Source: Planctomycetota bacterium (GTDB taxonomy: Bacteria; Planctomycetota; Planctomycetia; Pirellulales; JADFKK01). Taken from it: 64,000 nucleotides of DNA. The DNA is taken from NCBI GenBank assembly GCA_022564995.1, contig JADFKK010000003.1, forward strand, positions 1 through 64,000. Reading direction: 5' to 3'. Below, piece after piece: positions 35,852-45,867 of this stretch (position 1 is the first letter of the stretch; each line of letters opens with the position of its first letter). Position numbers and translations under genes: made by a program. The notes below the pieces were generated by a model. It saw nothing but the letters and a program-made list of their open reading frames with translations. It did not search any database and was not told the DNA's origin.

Positions 35852-36031
35852 ATGGCCCAACTGAACGAAAAAGAAACAAGGGATGAGGTCGTCGAGGAAA
35901 CCCGCAGGATCAAAGAGGATCTCGCGCAGTCGATGGATTTCGACGTGGATCGCATTCTGGAAGATGCACGACAAAAACAGCAGGAAAGCGGTCGAAAGAT
36001 CCTTTTGCCACCCGTCCGACAAGACGTCTAA
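35852..36031 (+). CDS. Small putative antitoxin, downstream of PIN gene
   Basis: MAQLNEKETRDEVVEETRRIKEDLAQSMDFDVDRILEDARQKQQESGRKIL; immediately adjacent. Confidence 0.6.
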   Translation: MAQLNEKETRDEVVEETRRIKEDLAQSMDFDVDRILEDARQKQQESGRKILLPPVRQDV

Positions 36032-36134
36032 AAAGGCGTTACGCCGAAATAGGCTCGCGTCGGCGGTTTTTCAACCTCGCTTCCTTCGTTCACGTTTCTT
36101 GGCTTATCGACTCAGCGACGGCCGGTCCGAAGAA

Positions 36135-36719
36135 ATGCCCGAAGACACCAACCCCTACGCCAGCCCGACGATCACGGAAGCGGCGACGCACCAAGGTCGC
36201 TCGTTTTGGCGCACCGTCGGGCGAGTCGCGCTGCTTGGCCTGCTCGGGTGTCCAATTGGCGGCGCCATTGGAGGAATCGCGGGAGGGGCGGGCGCGGCAG
36301 CGCTGGGGACGGTCTATATCGTCGCGTCTGGCGGACAGCCGAACAACACACTGCTCCTCCCTGCCGATCCCTTCCAGTTCTCAACGGGAATTATCGCCTT
36401 CGGCGCCATGCTGGGCGCCGTCTACGGAGCGATGCTCGGCAGCTCGCTGGGCTGCCTGCTTGGGATCATCGTCGCGCTGCTGAAACACTCGCGGCGAAAA
36501 AGAGTCACTTTTTGGACGGCTGTTGTATGCGGCGTCGGCGGCGCTTTGGTCGGCGCTCTGGGCGGCGGGATTCTCGGCTCGCCAGGATCACAGGCCGCTT
36601 GGATTCCCCTCGGCATCATCATCGGCGCCATGGCCGGCTCGGCCGGCGGCATGGCGTTGGGATATGCGATGGCGTCTCTCAGGCGCTTCTGCTTTGAGCC
36701 GTCAGAACGCCACGGTTGA
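36135..36719 (+). CDS. Gly-rich multi-TM membrane protein
   Basis: MPEDTNPYASPTI...LLGCPIGGAIGGIAGGAGAAALG...GGALVGALGGGILG. Confidence 0.6.
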   Translation: MPEDTNPYASPTITEAATHQGRSFWRTVGRVALLGLLGCPIGGAIGGIAGGAGAAALGTVYIVASGGQPNNTLLLPADPFQFSTGIIAFGAMLGAVYGAMLGSSLGCLLGIIVALLKHSRRKRVTFWTAVVCGVGGALVGALGGGILGSPGSQAAWIPLGIIIGAMAGSAGGMALGYAMASLRRFCFEPSERHG

Positions 36720-37886
36720 TCCCGGCTTGAGCGCGTGCGACGGCAACGGATTTTCCTTGTCGAACACCCGCATTTGCTCCGGCTTTTCGAGCACGTTCTT
36801 GCTCTCGTCGAAGTCGCCTGTCTTGGGGTCGACGACGCCCTTGGCATCCAGCCCGAGATGCTTGACCATGAACGGATACATCGCCTGGCGCTTCGATCGC
36901 TGGTAGCCGTGGCCTTCTTTGGGGAAGTGGGCGTTTTCGACCTGGCTCGTTTTGCCGTAGAGGCCGTAGACGTTGCGGATGTAGGGGTATTCGACCTTCG
37001 GTGTATTCTTCGTCCAATCGCCACCGACGGATACCAACAGCAGCGGGCGGGGAGCGGCCAGGGCGGCGATCTCGGCGTTGTTGGTCTCCAGCTCGGCCGT
37101 CTTGTGGATCGGCATCCCGCTCTCGCAATGACAGCCACCGAAGAAATGGGCCGAGACCATCACCACCGGCACCGCCACGGCGACCCGATCGTCAACCGCC
37201 GTCAGCAGAAACGTCTGCGTGCCGCCGCCGGAGCAGCCGGTCACGCCGATTCGCTTCTTGTCGACGTCGGCCAGTGATTCGAGGAAATCGATCCCGCGGA
37301 TGCTGCTCCAGGTTTGCAAAGTAAGCGCTTGCTTGTGCCCGTGATTCCAGCCCAGGTGCTCGGAATCGCCGAAGCCGATCATGTCGTAGGAAAACACCAC
37401 CGCGCCCATCCGCGCCAGCGTCGCGCAGCGGTGCTGCTGATCCGCCCGCAATCGTCCGCCCGCCGGCCCGCGGGCATGTCCGTGTGGACAGAGGATGCCC
37501 GCGTGTGGCCCTTTCTTTCCCAGTGGGCGATAGAGACTACCATAAACAAAGTAACCCGGCCGGGCCTCGAAGGCGGCCGATTCGACCGTGTATCCCTCGT
37601 AAGTTCGCTTCTTGTGTACCACGGCATTGAGCGGCGTCCGCTTCGGCAAAGGATAGAGATTCGCCCCGGTGAGAATCTGCTTGCGGATATTCGCCGCCCG
37701 CGCCTTCCACTGATCGAGGTTCTTATACGTGGCGGCCATCCGCGCCAACTGCTTGACCGCATCCGCCTCGGAATGATAGTTTCCGCGGCAGAGGATCGGT
37801 TCGGCCTGCGCCTTGTCCGCGGCGGACGCGATGGATGTGGAGGCGGCGAGTATGACCGCGACGATCAACACGAAATGTTGTTTCAT
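36702..37886 (-). CDS. Secreted alpha/beta hydrolase (acetyl xylan esterase-like)
   Basis: Signal peptide MKQHFVLIVAVILAASTSIASA; GILCPHGHARG; RIGVTGCSGGGTQTFLLTAVDDR. Confidence 0.8.
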   Translation of the reverse strand: MKQHFVLIVAVILAASTSIASAADKAQAEPILCRGNYHSEADAVKQLARMAATYKNLDQWKARAANIRKQILTGANLYPLPKRTPLNAVVHKKRTYEGYTVESAAFEARPGYFVYGSLYRPLGKKGPHAGILCPHGHARGPAGGRLRADQQHRCATLARMGAVVFSYDMIGFGDSEHLGWNHGHKQALTLQTWSSIRGIDFLESLADVDKKRIGVTGCSGGGTQTFLLTAVDDRVAVAVPVVMVSAHFFGGCHCESGMPIHKTAELETNNAEIAALAAPRPLLLVSVGGDWTKNTPKVEYPYIRNVYGLYGKTSQVENAHFPKEGHGYQRSKRQAMYPFMVKHLGLDAKGVVDPKTGDFDESKNVLEKPEQMRVFDKENPLPSHALKPGSTVAF

Positions 37887-38214
37887 GGTCGTATCCCCAC
37901 CTTTGATTTTTGGAGTGGCTGGAAAACGCGCGAGGTTGTTTATAGATGCGGCGAATCTCGCCAGCATTCTAACCCAGGCGAGACCGACATGCCAATCGAC
38001 CGGCGATCGACCGTGGATTCGAGGGTTCGGGCAGTATGATATCAGCCAACGTCGGACACCACTTTCCGAAAAACGAGCGTATTGCCCCCTCTGGGGCTGT
38101 TTGCAGCGCGTCATGAGATAGGCAACCTCCCCCCCATTTCAAAAAACCGACAGGGGCTATCCCAACAGACCGGGAAACGCTCGAATAGAAGAAGGGAACC
38201 ACCCATGCATCACT

Positions 38215-38595
38215 TTGCCGTTAAACGAACAGACATTACAAGTCCTAACAAGTCCTAAGCAGGGGCAAACCGTGGCGGACGTCTCTCCGACGAAAATTGA
38301 ACTGACCGGCGACGATCAATTGGCGATTGATTGGAGCGACGGAGCGCGACGGGTTTATTCGTTCCGCGAGTTACGAGACGCCTGCCCCTGCGCCACTTGC
38401 CGCGAAAAGAACACCGCCGCCGAGGATCAGCCGGCCGTGCTGCTGCCGGTGCTCAGTCCCGAGGAAGCCCGCCCGCTGAAAATTGAGGGCATGGAGCCGG
38501 TCGGTGGATACGCCTATTCGATCGCCTTCAGCGACGGGCACAACACGGGCATCTATACCCTGGAGCGTCTGCGGGGGCTCGGCCACGAGGCGTAA
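38215..38595 (+). CDS. DUF971 (GBBH-like N-terminal domain) protein
   Basis: LAIDWSDGARRVYSFRELRDACPCATCRE...GGYAYSIAFSDGHNTGIYTLERLRGL. Confidence 0.82.
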   Translation: MPLNEQTLQVLTSPKQGQTVADVSPTKIELTGDDQLAIDWSDGARRVYSFRELRDACPCATCREKNTAAEDQPAVLLPVLSPEEARPLKIEGMEPVGGYAYSIAFSDGHNTGIYTLERLRGLGHEA

Positions 38596-38729
38596 GGTTG
38601 GTAAAAGTCCCGAGCCAGGACGAATATGCACTTTTCCACACAGCGGCGACCGCTTGCCGCGTGTTTTGTGGAAATGTGCAATCCGCGAAAAACCCTTGCA
38701 GATTTCCACGCCAGACGCATCAATGTCGC

Positions 38730-38759
38730 TTGATATCTGTTTGGCGATTCCTTTATAAT
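38730..38759 (+). promoter_or_regulatory. Sigma70-type promoter for the cold-shock gene
   Basis: TTGATA-N18-TATAAT about 104 nt upstream of the csp ATG. Confidence 0.6.
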
Positions 38760-38862
38760 TCGGCATCGAGAGGGGTTGTCCCCCCTGGGTTTCGACAGGC
38801 GGCGCTCGCCGAATGACTCGGCAGCGCGTCGGTCGAGTTTCGTTTCGTTTTTTTCGGGAGTG

Positions 38863-39066
38863 ATGATCATGCCGCAAGGAACCATCAAGAAGTTAGCGTC
38901 GGACAAGGGTTTCGGATTCATCCAGGGCGACTCGGGGGATCTGTTTTTCCATCATTCTTCGGTCGAAGACTCGGGGTTCGACATGTTGCAGGAAGGACAG
39001 CTCGTCGAGTTCACCGTCGGCGAGAGCCCCAAAGGTCCGCGGGCTGAGAACGTCAAGGCGGTTTAA
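38863..39066 (+). CDS. Cold-shock-domain protein (CspA family)
   Basis: GTIKKLASDKGFGFIQGDSGDLFFHHSSVEDSGFDMLQEGQLVEF. Confidence 0.93.
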   Translation: MIMPQGTIKKLASDKGFGFIQGDSGDLFFHHSSVEDSGFDMLQEGQLVEFTVGESPKGPRAENVKAV

Positions 39067-39204
39067 CCCGGCCGGACGTCGAGCGTTTAGGTACCATCGT
39101 GCATGAACCTCCGCCTGGTCGAGTCGTTTCGGCCAGAGGAGGATTCTCGGTGCTCCACGTGATTACCGTTCGATGCGCGTACCATCCCGTCGGCTGCCGA
39201 TTCA

Positions 39205-39843
39205 CTACGCGTCTTTCACCTTAATCGGCCCGTCGATGCTCCACTCGCCGTTTTTTAGGCGGAACATTAGGGTGATGAATTTCTTTTTTCCCACGACCTT
39301 GAGATAAACCGTCGCGTCGTCGCCCGAAAAATTCACGTGATGGCCCTTGAGATTAAACGATTCGCCATCCTTCATGTCGAGCAACTCGATGACCTCCGGA
39401 TTGTTGGCCGTAACATGCTTGAGGGCCTCTTGGTACAGCCCCGGCTCGATCTCGCGGCGGCGCTGGTTGATTTGATGATTGATAATCGCCCCCCCCAGCA
39501 CGACCAACAACAATATCCCCACGACGGCGCCGACGACGATCCAAATCATCGTCGAAGACGATTGGGCCTGCCGCTGTTCGGCGTATCGCGCCGCGTAGCC
39601 GGTCTCGCTCTCGCCCTGCGCTACGGCAGCGGAGCGTGGGGCCGCCGGGGCCGCGGAAGGCGCTCGGGCCGGAGCGGGAGCAGCCGCGGGTGCGGAACTG
39701 CCAGCCGCGGCTGGAGCAGCCGCGGGCGTTCCCCCCGGCCTGACAAACTGCCGGCCGCAATGTGGGCACACCAGCAACTGGCCCGGGGCGATTCCTTGTC
39801 CAGAAATCACACCGCGACAATAAGGACAAGCGATCTGGTTCAT
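39205..39843 (-). CDS. Zinc-ribbon membrane protein with Ala/Pro-rich linker
   Basis: CPYCRGVISGQGIAPGQLLVCPHCGRQF; TM MIWIVVGAVVGILLLVVLGGAII. Confidence 0.75.
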   Translation of the reverse strand: MNQIACPYCRGVISGQGIAPGQLLVCPHCGRQFVRPGGTPAAAPAAAGSSAPAAAPAPARAPSAAPAAPRSAAVAQGESETGYAARYAEQRQAQSSSTMIWIVVGAVVGILLLVVLGGAIINHQINQRRREIEPGLYQEALKHVTANNPEVIELLDMKDGESFNLKGHHVNFSGDDATVYLKVVGKKKFITLMFRLKNGEWSIDGPIKVKDA

Positions 39844-40062
39844 TGGATGGAAAATCCCAAGCAGGGATGATTCAAGAGGAGTTCGCCGAATCCACTCTAT
39901 AGCCTACCATCGCCGGAACCGTTTTGCCAACATGGACTTGCCCAGGCACGACCGCTGGCCGTGCTTTTTTTGCGTTGGTCGCATGGCGGGCGGCATGTTA
40001 CTATTCTATGCACCGAGTGACACGTTTATCCGCGAGTGGTTGATTTCCTATCGAGGCGAACC

Positions 40063-40971
40063 ATGCGAATGCCCGGCAGAAAAACGCGCTGGGCGATCGT
40101 CGCTGTCATTGTCCCCTTGGCCGGATGGTTGGGATCCTCGGGGGTGATGGCGTGGAAGTTCACGCATCGCTCGGGAGAAGCGGCGCCGGAGCCGCTCCCC
40201 GAGGTGGCCTGGGCCAAGTTCGAGGAACATCGCCTATCGACGAGCGACGGCGAGCAGATTGGCGCCTGGTTGATTCGTCAGGATCAGCCGCGAGGCTGTG
40301 TGTTGGTGCTACACGCCAACGGCGGCTCGCGGGGTTCGCGGCTCAACGTAGTGCGATTCATCGCCGAACTACAGTTCAATGTGCTGGCGATCACCCTGCG
40401 AGCCCATGGTGATTCGACCGGCGAATTGAACGATTTTGGTTGGAGCGCCCGGCACGACGTCGTCGCCGCCGTGGACTTTCTCGAACAACAATTTCCCGAT
40501 CAGCCGATCTTCGTGGTGGGCCGATCGCTCGGTGCTGCCGCCGCGATCTTTGCCGCCGAATCGCTGGGATCGAAAGTTGAGGGATATTTCCTCGAACAGC
40601 CTTACAAAGATCTCGATTCGGCCCTCTGGAATCGTTTGCAAATCCGTTTACCGCCCCTCCTCGACTGGACGGCTTATCAGGGGATGCGGCTGTGGGCGCC
40701 CTGCTTTCTCCCCGTCGACATGGACGAGATTTCGCCGTTTCGCCATGCCGCGAGGATTCCCCAAGGCGCGCGGGTCGTCGTGCTGGCGGGTGATGCCGAC
40801 CAGCGAGTGCGTCTCGACGAAACCACCCTGTTGTTCAGTCAAGTTGTCACCCACGGCCGGATTGTGATATTCCCCGGCGTAAAACACCGGCGGCTGATGT
40901 CGGCCGATCCGGAATTTTACAAACAGTGTCTGCGCGAGTTTTTGATTCCCCCGCCAACGGCGCTGCCCTAA
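40063..40971 (+). CDS. Alpha/beta hydrolase
   Basis: VLVLHANGGSRGSRLNVVRFIAEL; VGRSLGAAAAIFAAES; GVKHRRLM. Confidence 0.8.
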   Translation: MRMPGRKTRWAIVAVIVPLAGWLGSSGVMAWKFTHRSGEAAPEPLPEVAWAKFEEHRLSTSDGEQIGAWLIRQDQPRGCVLVLHANGGSRGSRLNVVRFIAELQFNVLAITLRAHGDSTGELNDFGWSARHDVVAAVDFLEQQFPDQPIFVVGRSLGAAAAIFAAESLGSKVEGYFLEQPYKDLDSALWNRLQIRLPPLLDWTAYQGMRLWAPCFLPVDMDEISPFRHAARIPQGARVVVLAGDADQRVRLDETTLLFSQVVTHGRIVIFPGVKHRRLMSADPEFYKQCLREFLIPPPTALP

Positions 40972-41125
40972 TGCGACGTCCGCCTCCAAGGCGAGCCCCG
41001 AGCGTGAACTCGGGGGTAATGTACCAACGCGCGAAAACGTCGACGCCGAAGACGGAATTACCAGCGGCCTCACGGCCGCCGCTCGCCAGGGCTTGGTGAA
41101 TCGCCGATGTTGTTCTTGATTCGCC

Positions 41126-41530
41126 CTATCGCGACGGCCCAATCCCGGGCGAACCCTCGATTTCTTCTGCGACGCGGTCGGCGTCGGCGGCGTTGTATTG
41201 GACGAGCCGCTGTAGGTGTTGGTAGTCGTCGACTTCCAGAGAGGTGAATTCCACGGCCATCCCGTCGGCATCGACGCGGCAGACCTCGCCCTCGACGTCG
41301 ATCAACAGCCCGCTATCGTTCGACAGCCGCACCCGACATTTGCTGCCTGCGGGGATCAATTGGCCGCTACGGATGAAGACGCCCTTCATGCTGATGTCGG
41401 CGACGTTGGAGGAGAATTCGATCTCGTCAGAAATCACCGTCACGACGGTCGACGGAGCGGAAATCAGGGCCGCGTCGACCCCTTCCAGCTCGACTCGGGT
41501 GAATTGGCGACGATTGGTTCCATCGGTCAT
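41126..41530 (-). CDS. PilZ-domain-like protein
   Basis: RRQFTRVELEGVDAAL...SNVADISMKGVFIRSGQLIPAGSKCRVRLSND. Confidence 0.75.
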   Translation of the reverse strand: MTDGTNRRQFTRVELEGVDAALISAPSTVVTVISDEIEFSSNVADISMKGVFIRSGQLIPAGSKCRVRLSNDSGLLIDVEGEVCRVDADGMAVEFTSLEVDDYQHLQRLVQYNAADADRVAEEIEGSPGIGPSR

Positions 41531-41867
41531 GAGAAAATCTCCTGGGGGACCATGTTCGCAAGTACTCCGCCGGCTCGCCCGACGAGATATACAAGCATAG
41601 GTCACGGGGCGGGGCTGGCCGCCGCGAAATTGCCCTCCAGCGGAGGGTCATATCGCCTCGGATTCGGCAGCCGGCATATTTTCCCGGCATTCTTGCCCGT
41701 AGCGGGATTCGCAAGAATTCCACGTCTTTCGAGTGGACTAAATCCTTGCGAATTCCGCTACGTGCCAGCGGAACACACTCGAATCGCCCTGGCCTTGTCA
41801 ATGCAGCACAACGGGGCGATAATCATGCGTAATCGATCATGGCCCCTCACCAGAAGGAAGCGAAATC

Positions 41868-42455
41868 ATGACCCATCTCAAGCAATACGCCGTGGCGCTA
41901 TCCGTCCTGGCCCTCGTCGCGACGAGCGCGCCCCAACTGCTCGCGGCCGACAAAGACGAAAAAAAGAAGCTGCCCCAGATCGAACTGAAAACCAGCAAGG
42001 GCACCGTGGTGATAGAACTCTACGAGGACGAAGCGCCCAACACGGTGGCCAATTTCGTCAGCCTGGTCGAAGCCAAATTTTACGACGGGCTGACCTTTCA
42101 CCGCGTCATCGATCGCTTCATGGCTCAAGGCGGCTGCCCCAAGGGCGACGGCACCGGCGGCCCGGGCTACAAAATCGAGTGTGAGTGTTACCGCAAGGAT
42201 CACCGCAAGCACGAGCGCGGCGTGATCAGCATGGCCCATGCCGGCCGCGACACGGGCGGATCGCAATTCTTCATCAATCTCGCCAGGACACCGCATCTCG
42301 ATGGCAAGCACACCGTCTTTGGCCACGTCATCAAAGGCATGGACGCCATCGACAAGCTGAACCGCAGCGGCCGAGGACTAGCCGCCGACAAGATCATCAC
42401 GGCCAAGGTCTTAAACAAGCGCGACCACAAGTATGTACCGGTGAAGGTTAAGTGA
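41868..42455 (+). CDS. Cyclophilin-type peptidylprolyl isomerase, exported
   Basis: [77 protein letters not shown]. Confidence 0.93.
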   Translation: MTHLKQYAVALSVLALVATSAPQLLAADKDEKKKLPQIELKTSKGTVVIELYEDEAPNTVANFVSLVEAKFYDGLTFHRVIDRFMAQGGCPKGDGTGGPGYKIECECYRKDHRKHERGVISMAHAGRDTGGSQFFINLARTPHLDGKHTVFGHVIKGMDAIDKLNRSGRGLAADKIITAKVLNKRDHKYVPVKVK

Positions 42456-42495
42456 CAGATAGTCGAACGCGTTCGTCGTTGTCCTTGTCTCGCCT

Positions 42496-42789
42496 TCAAT
42501 TACCGAGGAGTTGTTGCGCCCCGCCCAGCAAACATAGCACGCCCATGCCGCGGACATACCAAGTCGGCTGCTGCCACCACTGCTGGCGCGTCCAGCCGTA
42601 GCGACCGCTCCAGTCGGCCACCTCATCGGCGGCGACGACGCTGACGAACCCAAACGCCGCGATGGCGATCGGCCCTAGTCGGGCTTCCCACTCGGCCAGC
42701 GCCACGTAACGCCACACGCACGCCGCGAAAATGGCCGTGGCCAGTAAATGCCACCAATAGTAGCGCAGAAATTGCTTGAATAGGTCCAT
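42496..42789 (-). CDS. Small membrane protein, uncharacterised
   Basis: MDLFKQFLRYYWWHLLATAIFAACVWRYVALAEW. Confidence 0.5.
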   Translation of the reverse strand: MDLFKQFLRYYWWHLLATAIFAACVWRYVALAEWEARLGPIAIAAFGFVSVVAADEVADWSGRYGWTRQQWWQQPTWYVRGMGVLCLLGGAQQLLGN

Positions 42790-42848
42790 CGTCTGGCTCC
42801 AGAAACGCAGCGATGCGTCCAACCGAGTGTTCGCGTCGATCCGGCAAC

Positions 42849-43760
42849 TCACCACACGATCTGCGCGGCGTCGAATACCGGCCCATCGACGCAGGTCCGC
42901 TTGTAATCCCATGTGTCGCCTTCGGTGCGAACTTTGGTGACGCAGCTAAAGCAGATCCCGATACCGCAGGCCATTGGCGTCTCCAGCGACACCTGGCACG
43001 GAACGCCCGCGCTGTGGGCGATCTTGCCGACTGCCTCCATCATCGGTTCGGGGCCGCAGCAGACGATTCGTCGGTCGCCGGATGTTGCCCCGAGCACTGC
43101 ATCCAGCAAGTCGGTCACCAATCCGTGACGGCCGGCCGAGCCGTCGTCGGTGCTCACCAGCACGTCGACACCCGCGGCGGCGAAGTCGTCCAGCCCGGCC
43201 AGATACTCCTTCGATCGGGCGCCGTAACAGAGCGTCACTTTTTGGCAGCGCGGCACGTTTCGTTGTGGCTGTCCGTAACGACGGCCGCCGAGATGCTCGC
43301 GGCCCAACGCCACGAAAGGCGTCTGCCCAATGCCGCCGGCGACCATGATTAAGTGTTCCGTCTGCTGCGGCGAGAAGCCATTGCCGAGCGGCCCCCAAAG
43401 TTCCACTTCATCGCCCGCGCGAAACTTGGCCAAGTGACCGGTCAACTTGCCGACCACCAGATAAACCAAGTCGATGCCGACCGGCCGGCCGCTATTGTCG
43501 GTCACAGCGTCTGTCACAGCGTCGGTCACCGTGTCGTACAGCGCCAGCGGGCGGCCCAGCAGCGGATCGTCCCAGCCGGCCAGCCGCAGCATGACGAACT
43601 GGCCCGGCGTGATTCGCTCGGCAATTTCCGGGCATTCCAACCGCAAGCGAAACGTTTCGCGGGCGACCGGCACGTTTTCGACGACGCTGACGGTCTGCTG
43701 CACGGCGCGATCCGCGTAGCAGGCGGCGTGTAAGGGGGAAACATGCAGGGGGTTGGTCAT
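42849..43760 (-). CDS. pyrK: Dihydroorotate dehydrogenase electron-transfer subunit PyrK-like
   Basis: PGQFVMLRLAGWDDPLLGRPLALYD; IMVAGGIGQTPFVAL; CCGPEPMMEAV; METPMACGIGICFSCV-type Cys cluster (LETPMACGIGICFSCVTK). Confidence 0.85.
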   Translation of the reverse strand: MTNPLHVSPLHAACYADRAVQQTVSVVENVPVARETFRLRLECPEIAERITPGQFVMLRLAGWDDPLLGRPLALYDTVTDAVTDAVTDNSGRPVGIDLVYLVVGKLTGHLAKFRAGDEVELWGPLGNGFSPQQTEHLIMVAGGIGQTPFVALGREHLGGRRYGQPQRNVPRCQKVTLCYGARSKEYLAGLDDFAAAGVDVLVSTDDGSAGRHGLVTDLLDAVLGATSGDRRIVCCGPEPMMEAVGKIAHSAGVPCQVSLETPMACGIGICFSCVTKVRTEGDTWDYKRTCVDGPVFDAAQIVW

Positions 43761-44719
43761 CGGCGACGGCGTCCTGTGCCGGTCGGCTTGCTGGTCGAGG
43801 TTTTCCTCGCCGGGCTCTTCGTCGCCGGAGGATTCCTCGCGGTGGTGATTTTCTTACGGGGCTGTCGCACCTGCGTAGGCGGCTGCTCTTCGGCGGCCTG
43901 CATCAATGCCCGCACTTCGTCGCGTTTTAGGCGGCGGCTTTCGCCGGGCAGCAGCTTGCCGAGCCGCAAGGGGCCGATCGCCACGCGGCGGAGCTTCATC
44001 ACCTTGTGTTCCAGCCGGGCCAGCAAGCGGCGAATTTCTCGATTGCGGCCCTCGTCCAACACAATCTCCAGCAGCGTGCTCTGTTTGTGTCGGCTCGTAA
44101 TCCGCACCCGCACCGGCCGCACCTTGGCCTCGGCCAGATACATTCCCCGCCGCATTTTCACCAAGTCACCTTGCCCCATCAACCCGGCGACCTGCACTTG
44201 ATAGGTCTTCTCGATGCCGTAACGCGGATGGGTAAGCAGGTTGGCCAACTCGCCGTCGTTGGTGACCAGGATCAGCCCTTCGCTTGACGCGTCGAGCCGG
44301 CCGACGGGAAACAGATGCGAATGCTCGGCGTCGATCAGATCGATCACCCGCGTTCGTCCGCCGGGATCGCGATTGGTCGAGACCACGCCGGGTGGCTTGT
44401 TGAGCATGTAATAAACGGGCCGCACGTCGGGAAGCGGCGAGCCATCGACGCGAATCTCCTGCTGCGTGGGATCAACCCGCGTGCCCAGCTTGGTGACCGC
44501 CTTGCCGTCAACCTCGACCCGCCCAGCAAGGATCAACGCCTCGCACTGCCGGCGGCTATCGATCCCCGCCGCGGCGAGCACCTTTTGCAGCCGTTCGCCG
44601 GTGGTGGTGGTCGTGCTGGTTGAGCGGTGGGCCGCCGGGCGTTTGGTAGGGCGCTTCGTCGGACGTTTAGCGGGGCCTTTGACGGAACGGCGGCGGCGGG
44701 TGGACGTGGGAGTGGACAT
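43757..44719 (-). CDS. RsuA/RluB-family pseudouridine synthase
   Basis: ERLQKVLAAAGIDSRRQCEALILAGRVEVDG; YYMLNKPPGVVSTNRDPGGRTRVIDLI; VGRLDASSEGLILVTNDGELANLLTHPRY. Confidence 0.9.
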   Translation of the reverse strand: MSTPTSTRRRRSVKGPAKRPTKRPTKRPAAHRSTSTTTTTGERLQKVLAAAGIDSRRQCEALILAGRVEVDGKAVTKLGTRVDPTQQEIRVDGSPLPDVRPVYYMLNKPPGVVSTNRDPGGRTRVIDLIDAEHSHLFPVGRLDASSEGLILVTNDGELANLLTHPRYGIEKTYQVQVAGLMGQGDLVKMRRGMYLAEAKVRPVRVRITSRHKQSTLLEIVLDEGRNREIRRLLARLEHKVMKLRRVAIGPLRLGKLLPGESRRLKRDEVRALMQAAEEQPPTQVRQPRKKITTARNPPATKSPARKTSTSKPTGTGRRRR

Positions 44720-44815
44720 GACAAACCGGGGCAAGAAAGGGCGGCGAAGGAATCGCGAACTCCCCATTCTATCAGCTAGCGGCCCGCAGCGGCAGGTGTG
44801 GCTGGAATTTGGGAT

Positions 44816-44894
44816 TTGTAAAGCCGCGACCAGTGGTCGCGCCCGTCGCTTTGCGACGGAAAAAAGGACGCGACCACTGGTCGCGGCTTTACAA
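44816..44894. repeat. Inverted pair of the CGCGACCACTGGTCGCGGCTTTACAA repeat
   Basis: 26-bp arms 44816-44841 and 44869-44894, perfect inverse. Confidence 0.92.
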
Positions 44895-44903
44895 GCGTGA
44901 TTG

Positions 44904-45599
44904 TTACATTCCCCGCAACTCCCCGATCATCTCCTCGGTCGTCCTCAATCTCGCAAACTTGTGCTCCCAGATATCGAAGCACGCCTGCTGACGCTCGGGC
45001 CACAACGTCGCCACGCCGTCGGTCACGGCGGTCACCCGATAATCGCGGGCGGAGGCCGACATGAGCGTGGCATTCACGCAAACGTCGGTCACGATTCCGG
45101 TGATCATCAGATGGCGAATGTCCTGGCTGCGCAGCGCCAAATCGAGCGGCGTGCCGTAGAACTTGTCGTAAGTATGTCCCCGCACGATCAACTCATCGGG
45201 CCGCGGGGCCAGCGCCTCGACGGTGTCGGCCGATTCGGCCCCCTGCTCGTAATGTGGCGAGACCAAGCAGTTATTCGACGGCGCGCCCAAGCCGGTCGAG
45301 CGGCCCTCTTTCACCGGCAGGTGCTCGATCCCAAACGGATCGCCCCGCAGACACGGCACGTCGGTTGCATACACGAACTCGGTGAACACCACCGGCACGT
45401 TCGATTCGCGGCAGGCACCGATCAGCCGCTGTAAGTTGGGGATGATCTCGCGGCCCTCGGGAACCGCCAGCGAGGCCCCTTCGTCGAGAAAGCCGTGCTG
45501 CATGTCGACGACCAACAGAGCCGTGCGGCCGGGTTGCAGACGGTGGGTTTCGTCGACACGTTGGGCCTTCGCCCGTAGGATTTCTTCGCTGTTGGGCAT
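44904..45599 (-). CDS. Isochorismatase-family cysteine hydrolase
   Basis: TALLVVDMQHGFLDEG...IRHLMITGIVTDVCVNATLMSASARDYRVTAVTDG. Confidence 0.88.
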   Translation of the reverse strand: MPNSEEILRAKAQRVDETHRLQPGRTALLVVDMQHGFLDEGASLAVPEGREIIPNLQRLIGACRESNVPVVFTEFVYATDVPCLRGDPFGIEHLPVKEGRSTGLGAPSNNCLVSPHYEQGAESADTVEALAPRPDELIVRGHTYDKFYGTPLDLALRSQDIRHLMITGIVTDVCVNATLMSASARDYRVTAVTDGVATLWPERQQACFDIWEHKFARLRTTEEMIGELRGM

Positions 45600-45867
45600 G
45601 ATTCGTCCCCTTTAATTGGGCGCGGTAGTAACGCATAATTGGGAGGCACGGCGCTAGCCGCCGGTAAGGTTACGTTTTCCCGCACAAAACCCGCGGCTAG
45701 CTCACCGAGGGCTAGCGCCCAATCGCTCACTCGTTTTTTGTCGCAAATGCGGCGGCAGATGATCGAACGGTCCTAACGAGTGTCGTCGTTGGGGTAGAGA
45801 TTCGCAACCCAACCCCTGGCTTCCGCCAGGGGCTATTTCCGTTTGGAGTGGTGATTCGTCCTTTAGT

